From Betaproteobacteria bacterium (GTDB lineage Bacteria; Pseudomonadota; Gammaproteobacteria; Burkholderiales; JACQAP01): 64,000 nucleotides of DNA. The stretch covers positions 62,001-126,000 of the forward strand of contig JACQAP010000012.1 of NCBI GenBank assembly GCA_016194905.1, written 5' to 3'. Position 1 is the stretch's first letter. Each line of letters starts with the position of its first letter. Shown piece by piece: positions 1 through 7,554 of the stretch. The position numbers were made by a program, and so were the translations under genes. A model generated the notes under the pieces. That model made no database searches. It was not told the DNA's origin and saw only the letters and a list, made by a program, of their open reading frames with translations.

Positions 1-1
1 C

Positions 2-163
2 CGGGCTCGTGACTGGGATATGGCAGAATTGCAGTTGATCAACCTCATGAAGGTTGCTCCGGATAGCGGGCTTTACAGGCTGTTTCTCGAACGAATTGCG
101 CGTTTGCGCAAGAACCCGCCGGAAGACGGCTGGGACGGTTCCTGGAAATTCGAAACCAAATAG
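2..163 (+). CDS. C-terminal end of a probable adenylate/guanylate cyclase (partial)
   Basis: Only the last 53 codons lie in the window; the reading frame is open from base 2 to a TAG at 161-163. The peptide has the tail seen in many betaproteobacterial class III cyclases: an aromatic-acidic stretch (ARDWDMAEL), a helix with a conserved RLFLERIARLR pattern, then PPEDGWDGSWKFETK at the end. The catalytic domain itself lies outside the window, so the call rests on this tail and on the next gene, a cAMP phosphodiesterase that starts two bases after the stop. A cyclase here would make the cyclic nucleotide that the neighbour hydrolyses. The alternative is another membrane sensor that shares the same tail. 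Confidence 0.6.
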   Translation, partial: RARDWDMAELQLINLMKVAPDSGLYRLFLERIARLRKNPPEDGWDGSWKFETK

Positions 164-165
164 CC

Positions 166-930
166 ATGCAGATCAGGATACTCGGTTGCAGCGGAGGCAT
201 CGGCGGAAATCTGCGCACGACCTCGATGCTGCTCGACAATGACGTGCTGGTGGACGCTGGTACCGGGGTGGGCGACCTTACCATCACCGAACTGCTCAAG
301 ATCGACCATGTTTTTCTGACGCATTCTCACCTCGATCACGTCACGTCGTTACCGTTTCTCGTGGATACCGTGGGCCCGATGCGGGAAAAGCCGATAACCG
401 TGCATTGTGCGGAGGCCACGCGAAAAATTCTTCAGGAGCACATTTTCAACTGGAAGGTCTGGCCCGACTTCACCGAGATCCCAAGCAAGTCGTCTCCTTG
501 CCTGCGCTATTCGACATTTGCCGTGGGCGACAGGATCGATCTTGATGGGCGCACGATCAATGTCCTGCCGGCCAACCATGTCGTACCTGCAGTCGGTTTT
601 CAGTTTGACAGCGGCGAAGCCAGCCTGGTGTTTACCGGCGATACCACGGTGAACGACGCGTTGTGGGCGGAGGTCAACAAGATCGGTAATTTGCGCTATC
701 TCATCATCGAAACAGCCTTTCCCAACATGGAGAAGAAACTGGCAATCGCCTCCAAGCATCTCTGTCCGAGCATGCTCGCGGAGGAGCTGGCCAAGCTGCA
801 GCGTTCCACGCGGGTGTTCATTACACATCTTAAGCCTGGCGCCGGCACGCTCACGATGCAGGAGGTCGAGGAATGCGCGGAGCGCTATAACCCGCGCATG
901 CTGTCCAACGGCCAGGTTTTCAAGTTTTGA
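166..930 (+). CDS. Class II 3',5'-cyclic-nucleotide phosphodiesterase (metallo-beta-lactamase fold)
   Basis: This 254-residue protein has a metallo-beta-lactamase fold. The signature THSHLDH at residues 52-58 supplies metal ligands, an LVDAGTG strand-turn lies at 28-34, and FTGDTT is found in the second half with a late ITHLKPG motif carrying another ligand. This pattern fits class II cAMP phosphodiesterases (CpdP/PDE1 type), which hydrolyse cAMP or cGMP to the 5' monophosphate. There is no signal peptide, so it should be cytoplasmic. The ATG follows the cyclase stop by two bases, so the two are almost certainly cotranscribed as a make-and-break pair. A generic MBL hydrolase such as an RNase Z relative is the main alternative, but the neighbour argues for cyclic nucleotides. 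Confidence 0.75.
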   Translation: MQIRILGCSGGIGGNLRTTSMLLDNDVLVDAGTGVGDLTITELLKIDHVFLTHSHLDHVTSLPFLVDTVGPMREKPITVHCAEATRKILQEHIFNWKVWPDFTEIPSKSSPCLRYSTFAVGDRIDLDGRTINVLPANHVVPAVGFQFDSGEASLVFTGDTTVNDALWAEVNKIGNLRYLIIETAFPNMEKKLAIASKHLCPSMLAEELAKLQRSTRVFITHLKPGAGTLTMQEVEECAERYNPRMLSNGQVFKF

Positions 931-1025
931 ATCCGGCCATTGGGAACCAAAGTGGTTTAGCAGCCACGCGGCGGCTGAGTTAGTATCGGAAAGTCGCGCT
1001 CGCAAATGGAAGAAGGAAGCAGGCC

Positions 1026-3407
1026 ATGAGCACAGTCTTTGAAACCAAGCCACAAGCCGGCCAGAATCTGGCGGAGATGAGTCACAAACTGGAGTTTCAA
1101 AAGAGACTCCAGGCGGTGACAAACAAGATTCATGCGACTACCAACATCGACGAGATCATGCTGGAGTTGTCGCAGGACATCTGCTCGCTGTTCGAAGCCG
1201 AACGACTGACGATTTACGTGCTCTCGGAAGACAGAACTTCGATCATCTCCAAGGTCAAGACCGGGTTGTCTTCATTCAAGGACCTCAAGCTGCCGATCAA
1301 CGAGCAGAGCATTGCCGGATTCGTGGCGCTATCGAAGAAGTTGATCAACATTCGGGATGTTTACGATGATAGCGAGTTGCGCGGCTACAACCCCAATCTG
1401 AAATTCCTAAAGGAAGTCGACAAACGCACCGGATTCCGCACCAAGCAGATGCTGGTGGCGCCGGTTGTCGATAGTGGAGCAAACGAATTGATCGGCGTAA
1501 TTCAGGTCATCAATTCCAAGAGCGGCCAGCCGTTTTCGACCATAGCCGAGGAAGGCGCGGCGCATCTGGGCGAGACGTTGGAGATCGCACTGCGTCAGCG
1601 CAGCAGACCGGCTGCGATGCTGCGCGGGAAGTATGACCATCTCGTCACGAATGCCGTGCTTTCGGCCGAGGAAATGGAATTGGCTACGCGGTCTGCGCGA
1701 CGCAAAAATCTGGATATCGAGGACGTGCTGATCGACGAGTTCCAGGTCAAGTCCCCGGCTATCGGCGAAGCGCTTTCACAGTTCTTCAAGGTGCCCTACG
1801 AGTCCTTCAAGCAGGATCGGGTCAAACCGCTGGATCTGCTAAAGAACCTCAAGCGCGACTACGTGGAAAGCAGCCTCTGGGTTCCCATTGAGGACGTCAA
1901 GGAAGGGCTGATCGTACTTACGACCGATCCCGAAAAAGTGCGTGCGTCGAAGGTGGTAAGCAATATATTTCCGAAGCACAAGATCGTTTTCAAGGTCTGC
2001 ACGCACCGGGAATTCGGCGCAACGCTCGACCAGTTCTTCGGCGCGGAGTCGGGCGATACCTCCTCAATCGGCGAATTGCTGTCCACCATGGACGAAGAGG
2101 GCGACGAAGAAGGCGGGGGTGGCGCGGACGACGCTTCGCTGGCCCAGGACAACGAACTGGTCAAACTGGTCAACAAGATCATCGTCGATGCCTACCATCA
2201 GGGCGCGTCCGACATTCACATCGAGCCGTATCCGGGTAAGGGCAAGACCGAAGTGCGTTTCCGCAAGGACGGTACTTTGCAGAACTACATCTCGGTGCCG
2301 GCCAGCTATCGAAATGCGATCGCTGCGCGCTTGAAGGTCATGTGCGACCTGGATATCTCCGAAAAAAGAAAACCGCAGGACGGCAAGATCAAATTCAAGA
2401 AATTCGGACCGCTAGACATCGAGTTGCGGGTGGCCACGATCCCTTCAGCCGGCGGTGTCGAAGACATCGTGATGCGTATTCTCGCAGCAGGCGAACCCAT
2501 TCCGATCGACAAACTCGGCCTATCCCAGCGTAATGTCGGCATCCTCAAGGCAACGGTCAGCAAGCCGTATGGATTGTTCTTCGTCTGCGGTCCTACCGGT
2601 TCAGGCAAGACCACTACATTGCACTCCGTCCTCGGCTATCTGAATACGCCCGAAACCAAGATCTGGACGGCAGAGGATCCGGTAGAAATCACGCAGAAAG
2701 GCCTGCGGCAGGTCCAGATGAATCCAAAGGCCGGGCTCACTTTCGCGGTTGCGATGAGGGCTTTCCTGCGGGCCGACCCGGACATCATCATGGTCGGTGA
2801 AATGCGCGACAAGGAAACAACTTCCACCGGTATCGAGGCTTCGCTGACAGGCCATTTGGTGTTTGCAACCTTGCATACCAACAGCGCTCCGGAATCGATC
2901 ATCCGTCTGCTCGACATGGGCATGGATCCATTCAATTTTGCCGATGCACTGCTGGGAGTTCTTGCCCAGCGGCTGGCAAAGCGGCTGTGCTCGAAGTGCA
3001 AGGCTTCGCATGTTGCGACCCAGGAAGAACTCAAGTCGATTCTCGAAGAGTACACCGCCGAACTGCGGAATACCGACAATTGGAAGCGCGATCCCAAAGC
3101 GGCATATGAGACTGTCTATCGCGAGTGGGTGAAAATGTTCGCGGACGACAAGGGGCAATTCACCCTTTATACACCCGTCGGTTGTGATACCTGCGGAGGG
3201 ACCGGTTACAAGGGCCGCGTCGGTTTGCATGAATTGTTGGTCGGCAGCGATGCGGTGAAGAAGCATATTCAGGAGCATGCGCGTGTTGCCGAGATCGTTG
3301 CCACCGCGCTGGCGGAAAACATGCGCACGCTCAAGCAGGATGGTATCGAGAAGGTGCTGCAGGGTGTGACGGATATGCTCCAAGTCAGGGCCGTTTGCAT
3401 AAAGTAA
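1026..3407 (+). CDS. GAF domain-PilB/GspE family secretion or pilus ATPase
   Basis: This 793-residue protein is about 220 residues longer than a normal PilB. Residues ~35-180 form a GAF domain, ~200-345 look like the GspE/MshE N-terminal domain, an acidic Gly-rich linker follows near 350-370, and ~375-790 is the ATPase. Walker A (GPTGSGKT) is at 522-529, followed by the Walker B region DPDIIMVGEMRD and the His box ATLHTN. Two CxxC pairs (C655/C658 and C720/C723) form the zinc site typical of PilB/GspE assembly ATPases and absent from retraction ATPases. It would power pilin polymerisation at the inner membrane, with the GAF domain as a ligand input. The ATG at 1026 has a GGAAG-type ribosome site. 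It precedes another GAF protein and pilA. It may be an accessory ATPase rather than the main PilB. Confidence 0.85.
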   Translation: MSTVFETKPQAGQNLAEMSHKLEFQKRLQAVTNKIHATTNIDEIMLELSQDICSLFEAERLTIYVLSEDRTSIISKVKTGLSSFKDLKLPINEQSIAGFVALSKKLINIRDVYDDSELRGYNPNLKFLKEVDKRTGFRTKQMLVAPVVDSGANELIGVIQVINSKSGQPFSTIAEEGAAHLGETLEIALRQRSRPAAMLRGKYDHLVTNAVLSAEEMELATRSARRKNLDIEDVLIDEFQVKSPAIGEALSQFFKVPYESFKQDRVKPLDLLKNLKRDYVESSLWVPIEDVKEGLIVLTTDPEKVRASKVVSNIFPKHKIVFKVCTHREFGATLDQFFGAESGDTSSIGELLSTMDEEGDEEGGGGADDASLAQDNELVKLVNKIIVDAYHQGASDIHIEPYPGKGKTEVRFRKDGTLQNYISVPASYRNAIAARLKVMCDLDISEKRKPQDGKIKFKKFGPLDIELRVATIPSAGGVEDIVMRILAAGEPIPIDKLGLSQRNVGILKATVSKPYGLFFVCGPTGSGKTTTLHSVLGYLNTPETKIWTAEDPVEITQKGLRQVQMNPKAGLTFAVAMRAFLRADPDIIMVGEMRDKETTSTGIEASLTGHLVFATLHTNSAPESIIRLLDMGMDPFNFADALLGVLAQRLAKRLCSKCKASHVATQEELKSILEEYTAELRNTDNWKRDPKAAYETVYREWVKMFADDKGQFTLYTPVGCDTCGGTGYKGRVGLHELLVGSDAVKKHIQEHARVAEIVATALAENMRTLKQDGIEKVLQGVTDMLQVRAVCIK

Positions 3408-3448
3408 GTCACGACACTTCGGGGCATTCCGGCCCGGAAAAAACCACG

Positions 3449-5086
3449 ATGAGTGAACCGACCTCCACAGAACTGTTCCGCCGACTGGAGGAACTCAATG
3501 GGATCGGCATTTCGTTGTCGAAGGTAAAAGATACCAATCGCCTGCTTGAGGCGATTCTGGTGGCGGCAAAGAAAATCACGAATGCCGATGGTGGAACGCT
3601 CTACCGTGTGGATGCGGACAAGAAGCTCGTCCACTTCGAGATCCTGCGCACCGACTCATTGAATATCGCCATGGGTGGCACGACGGGAGTGGAGGTGCCG
3701 TTCTATCCGGTGCGGCTTTTCGACGATGACGGGCGGCCGAATAATTCGATGGTCGTCGCTTATTCGGTTCTGCGCGACGAGACGGTCAACATCGCGGATG
3801 CTTACGCCGCGAAGGGTTTCGATTTCACCGGAACCAAGAGCTTCGACGGAAAGACCGGCTACCGTTCGGAATCCTTTCTCACGGTGCCGATGAAAAATCA
3901 TGAAGACGAAGTCATCGGTGTGTTGCAACTGATCAACGCCAAGGATCGCCAAAACGGCGCAACGGTGCCGTTCTCCGAAGCCGATCAGCGTCTCGCGGAA
4001 TCCCTGGCGTCCCAGGCGGCCGTAGCGCTCACGAACCGCCAGTTGATCAACCAGCTGGAAGGATTGTTCGAATCCTTCATCAGCTTGATAAACGCCGCGA
4101 TCGACGATAAGTCTCCCTACACCGGCGGACATTGCCAGCGCGTTCCCATGTTGACGATGATGTTGGCCGAAGCGGTGAATGAAACCGACGAGGGGCCTCT
4201 CTCCGGCTTCAGGATGACGGACAAGGACCGTTACGAACTGAAGATCGCCGGGTTATTGCATGATTGCGGCAAGGTCACAACCCCTGTTCACGTGGTGGAC
4301 AAGGCGACCAAACTGCAAACTATTTTCGATCGCATCACGTTGGTGGATACCCGGTTAGAAATACTCAAACGCGACGCCGAGATCGCGAGATTGAAGACCA
4401 AGCTCAACTCGCCGGACAACCGGGCCGGCGAATGGGAGAGGGCCGACCGTGAATTGAAAGCACGGTTGCGCCAGATCGAGGAAGACCGGCAGTTCCTGCG
4501 CTTCTGCAATTTTGGATCCGAAGCGATGCGCGCGGAAGATCAGCAGCGGGTGCGCGATATCTCGAAGACGTATCGCTGGCGTGACGTCGACGGCAATGAG
4601 GCGAATTTCCTGACCGCCGACGAAGTCAACAATCTGACCATTCGTTCCGGAACCCTGACGCAGGAGGAGCGGCAGATCATCAATCATCACATCGAGGTGA
4701 CGATCAAGATGCTGGAGTCGCTGCCCTGGCCCAAGCATCTGAAAAACGTCGCCGAGTATGCCGGGGGACATCATGAGCGCATGGATGGCAAAGGCTATCC
4801 ACGAGGATTGAGCCGCGAACAGATGTCGGTGCAGGCGCGGGTGATGGGGATCGCCGATATTTTCGAGGCCCTTACCGCAAAGGACCGGCCTTACAAGAAG
4901 GGCAAGACGCTTACCGAATCGCTGCAAATCCTCGGCAAGTTCAAACTTAACGGCCACATCGATCCGGATCTGTTCGACATATTCGTGCGCAAGAGGGTCT
5001 ATTTGAAGTATGCGGAACAGTTTTTGGATGCCGATCAGATCGATGAGGTAGACGAAGCGGCCCTCCCGGGTTATCACTCTCGGTGA
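3449..5086 (+). CDS. GAF-HD-GYP domain cyclic di-GMP phosphodiesterase
   Basis: This 545-residue cytoplasmic protein has a GAF domain at ~10-200 followed by an HD-GYP domain. The HD pair lies in LLHDCGK (H271, D272) and the GYP region is HHERMDGKGYP at 441-451, so the metal and signature residues are intact and c-di-GMP hydrolysis to pGpG or GMP is expected. The HD and HHE motifs normally lie about 65 residues apart; here the gap is ~170. The extra ~105 residues include a charged coiled coil (~300-350). I chose the ATG at 3449, which has GGAA ten bases upstream; the longer frame opens with a TTG inside the previous gene. It follows the GAF-PilB gene by 41 bases, so both GAF proteins are probably one transcript. 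Confidence 0.85.
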   Translation: MSEPTSTELFRRLEELNGIGISLSKVKDTNRLLEAILVAAKKITNADGGTLYRVDADKKLVHFEILRTDSLNIAMGGTTGVEVPFYPVRLFDDDGRPNNSMVVAYSVLRDETVNIADAYAAKGFDFTGTKSFDGKTGYRSESFLTVPMKNHEDEVIGVLQLINAKDRQNGATVPFSEADQRLAESLASQAAVALTNRQLINQLEGLFESFISLINAAIDDKSPYTGGHCQRVPMLTMMLAEAVNETDEGPLSGFRMTDKDRYELKIAGLLHDCGKVTTPVHVVDKATKLQTIFDRITLVDTRLEILKRDAEIARLKTKLNSPDNRAGEWERADRELKARLRQIEEDRQFLRFCNFGSEAMRAEDQQRVRDISKTYRWRDVDGNEANFLTADEVNNLTIRSGTLTQEERQIINHHIEVTIKMLESLPWPKHLKNVAEYAGGHHERMDGKGYPRGLSREQMSVQARVMGIADIFEALTAKDRPYKKGKTLTESLQILGKFKLNGHIDPDLFDIFVRKRVYLKYAEQFLDADQIDEVDEAALPGYHSR

Positions 5087-5293
5087 CGAACTGCGTCAGT
5101 TACTGCCGATTGGCCCATGTTGGTTTATGTCCGCGTTAATAAGAGGGGGGCTCGTTAACACCGGAGCATAAACGAACGTGGACTTCTTTCCTGTTACGGC
5201 GACTTCAAATGGATCCTCTAACCATCTGTTAATTAGTGTATTTATTGTTTTCTTGAAATGAGTTGCGTGATTTGACCGCGAGATTTGCCGCGT

Positions 5294-5308
5294 TGGCACA
5301 GGGTTTGC
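5294..5308 (+). promoter_or_regulatory. Sigma-54 (RpoN) promoter of pilA
   Basis: TGGCAC at 5294-5299, five bases, then TTGC at 5305-5308 matches the -24/-12 consensus TGGCAC-N5-TTGC exactly, with GG and GC twelve bases apart. It sits 63 bases upstream of the pilin ATG. In Pseudomonas and relatives pilA is transcribed by RpoN with the activator PilR, so this is the expected promoter type. No PilR site could be assigned. The rest of the 285-base intergenic space upstream is AT-richer than its surroundings and holds no gene I can support. Confidence 0.88.
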
Positions 5309-5371
5309 GATACCGGTGTCGAACACCTGAATTTCAGCGTGTTTGTTCACTAACCATCAAGGAGTTTAGCC

Positions 5372-5890
5372 ATGAAGGCCGTACAAAAGGGTTTTACCCT
5401 TATCGAACTGATGATCGTTGTCGCGATCATCGGTATTCTGGCAGCGGTTGCGTTGCCGGCATACCAGGACTACACCGCGCGTGCCAAGATGTCTGAAGCC
5501 ATTCTGGCTGCGTCGGCCTGCCGTACCAGCATCACCGAGACCGTCCAATCGGCCAGCGCGCTGCCTGGTCCCGGTCTGTGGGGTTGCGAGTCGAGCGCTA
5601 CTCTCACGCCTCAGGTCTCCAAGTATGTGACCTCGATCAAGACCAGTTCCAAAGGTGAAATTCAAGTGAAAGTAACGGGCATCAATGCGACCAGCATTGA
5701 TGGCATGTCCATCGTTCTCCAGCCCTCGCAGGCTCCTACAAGCGCCGTGGCGCCGATTGTTGGAGCTGCGGTTTCCAGCTGGTTGTGCGGCCCGGATCCG
5801 GCGAACGCGAAGGATATTGGCAAGTACCTGCCGGGCTCCTGCCGTGCGAGTATAGCGGTGTACGCAAACGATTTCGCTTCAAGCACCTAA
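5372..5890 (+). CDS. pilA: Type IV major pilin (prepilin)
   Basis: This 172-residue prepilin has a short basic leader, MKAVQKG, followed by [19 protein letters not shown]. Cleavage by PilD is expected between G7 and F8, with N-methylation of the new Phe and Glu5 of the mature chain in place. The hydrophobic N-terminal helix runs into a globular domain with four cysteines, of which the last pair (WLCGP and GSCRA) probably forms the C-terminal disulfide loop. Mature length (~165) is normal for a type IVa pilin. A strong ribosome site, AAGGAG, lies ten bases before the ATG. The gene has its own sigma-54 promoter and a rho-independent terminator, so it is a single-gene, strongly expressed unit. 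Ser/Thr-rich stretches could be glycosylated by the next gene product. Confidence 0.95.
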   Translation: MKAVQKGFTLIELMIVVAIIGILAAVALPAYQDYTARAKMSEAILAASACRTSITETVQSASALPGPGLWGCESSATLTPQVSKYVTSIKTSSKGEIQVKVTGINATSIDGMSIVLQPSQAPTSAVAPIVGAAVSSWLCGPDPANAKDIGKYLPGSCRASIAVYANDFASST

Positions 5891-5933
5891 TGTACTGTGA
5901 TAGTTGGGAAGTTTTCGAAACCCAACCGTATCG

Positions 5934-5963
5934 AGAAGGCGCCTCCCGGGCGCCTTCTTTTTT
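5934..5963 (+). terminator. Rho-independent terminator after pilA
   Basis: The arms GAAGGCGCC (5935-5943) and GGCGCCTTC (5949-5957) form a perfect nine-base-pair stem with a five-base loop, followed by six T residues (5958-5963). It ends the pilA transcript and lies before the likely start of the next gene. Confidence 0.93.
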
Positions 5964-6023
5964 GCTGACTACAATCGTTTGCTTGACGTTACGCCGACTC
6001 CGCAAAAATTACCCGCCTCGATC

Positions 6024-7496
6024 GTGCTCCCAGCCCCCGTAAAAATTCAGACGAAATTTCGATTTGATAATGGCCGCCTGGTATTCGCGCCGGCATTGGT
6101 GGGCATCTGCTGTTACTTGATTCTGGCTGCAGTGTGGATGCCGGGGCTGGCGCCCAGGCTCTACGACGACGCCCGCTACGTAGAACTCGGCCTGCTTGCG
6201 TTTGTCATACCCCAACTGTGTCGCCTCGCGATTGCCGATGCGCTCACCGGCGCATGGCTCTCCATGAGCGTTTCATTCCGCTTTCTGGTGCTGCTGTTCC
6301 TTGCGGGCGGCACGGTAGCAGCGGTAGTGTCCCCTGCGGTGAATCTTGGATTGCTCGAAATCGCATTGACGGCACAGCTCATTATCCTGGTTGGAGTCGT
6401 TGCGTGCGCAGTACGTGAGGGACGGGTACAGGCGGAAATGGTTTTGACTGTTTCCGTCTTCGCTGGTGCGGCGCTATGCGCGCTGAAGTTCTGGGTGATC
6501 TACATCCTTTACGCGTTCGAGGGGAAGGCATTTCCCTGGGTGAGCCCATTTCTGGAGTTCGCCAACGTTCGCTTCTTCAGTCAGTATCAGGCCTATGCTC
6601 TTTTTCTGGCCGTCATTCCGATGTTCATTCCGAACATCGGCAAAGGCTGGCGGCTTTTGTTTTTCTTTGTCGCGGCCAATTTCTGGGCGCTGCACTGGAT
6701 GGTCGGCACGCGTGCGGCCTGGCTGGGGCTTTTCGTTGCGGTTGTCGTGGTGCCGGCGTTTCTCCGGAAAGGAAAATTGACGTGGCTGCGGTGGCACGCG
6801 ACGGCGATTCTCGCCGGAGCAATCATCTATCTTGTTTTTTCCCATTTTGTCCAAGTCCTGCCGGATATCGCTCCGGTCCCCGGTGTGAACTCGATTGTCG
6901 AACGCGGGCAGGGCAGCATCGATGAAAGAATCGCGCTCGCCCGGACCGCGTTGCAATTAGTTCGGGAACATCCGCTGCTTGGCGTGGGCCCCGGCCAGTT
7001 CGGCCTTCAACCCTATCCGATGAATGCCGCGCATCCACACAATGTTCCGCTGCAATTACTGGCGGAATATGGATTGATTGCGGGCACGGCAGGAATCTGG
7101 CTTGGTGCCTTATTGTTCATATTCGTCATTCGGACACTGAGAGAACAGCCATCTGGAGCAACGGATGCAATCGGCCCCAGTCTCATTGCTGCATTGCTGA
7201 TGGGAATGACCGACTCGTTATTCAGCGGCAATCTGATAATGCCCCAGAGTCAGGTATTGTTCTGCGTGATAGCAGGATGGATAGCGGGCCGGTCGTTGCC
7301 GGTCGGGACCACAGTATATTCGGGAGCCGTCGCTTTTCGGACGCACAGGTTCGCGATTGTTTCGACCGGACTGGGCGCGGTCGCGATAACCACGATTCTG
7401 GCGCTCGAATATCTTCCGCTGGCGCGCGACCTTCCGGCCTGGTTGCCGCGCTGGAATCCGCATTTCTGGCAATACGGACGCTTCTATAACTGGTAA
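6024..7496 (+). CDS. Wzy_C-family O-antigen ligase/pilin O-oligosaccharyltransferase-like membrane protein
   Basis: About 490 residues, almost all hydrophobic, with some 11-12 membrane segments. A large periplasmic loop holds GVGPGQFG and then HPHNVPLQLLAEYG, the H-x-H-N/E signature of the Wzy_C superfamily (WaaL ligases, PglL/PilO-type oligosaccharyltransferases). Such enzymes move lipid-linked glycans onto lipid A or onto pilin. Its place directly behind pilA, as for tfpO in Pseudomonas, favours pilin as acceptor. The start is uncertain: the frame is open from a TTG at 5904, but that lies upstream of the pilA terminator, so I prefer the GTG at 6024 just before the first membrane segment; a TTG at 5979 is also possible. 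No clear ribosome site precedes any of them. Confidence 0.72.
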   Translation: MLPAPVKIQTKFRFDNGRLVFAPALVGICCYLILAAVWMPGLAPRLYDDARYVELGLLAFVIPQLCRLAIADALTGAWLSMSVSFRFLVLLFLAGGTVAAVVSPAVNLGLLEIALTAQLIILVGVVACAVREGRVQAEMVLTVSVFAGAALCALKFWVIYILYAFEGKAFPWVSPFLEFANVRFFSQYQAYALFLAVIPMFIPNIGKGWRLLFFFVAANFWALHWMVGTRAAWLGLFVAVVVVPAFLRKGKLTWLRWHATAILAGAIIYLVFSHFVQVLPDIAPVPGVNSIVERGQGSIDERIALARTALQLVREHPLLGVGPGQFGLQPYPMNAAHPHNVPLQLLAEYGLIAGTAGIWLGALLFIFVIRTLREQPSGATDAIGPSLIAALLMGMTDSLFSGNLIMPQSQVLFCVIAGWIAGRSLPVGTTVYSGAVAFRTHRFAIVSTGLGAVAITTILALEYLPLARDLPAWLPRWNPHFWQYGRFYNW

Positions 7497-7554
7497 TGGT
7501 AAGAAGCGGGGTGTTTGCCTCCTGCCGCGCCGACAATGCCGCCGGCAGTGGCGG

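Noticed and set aside
5904-6023. Upstream extension of the Wzy_C ligase gene to TTG 5904
   Set aside because: The extension covers the pilA terminator and adds no membrane or conserved residues.
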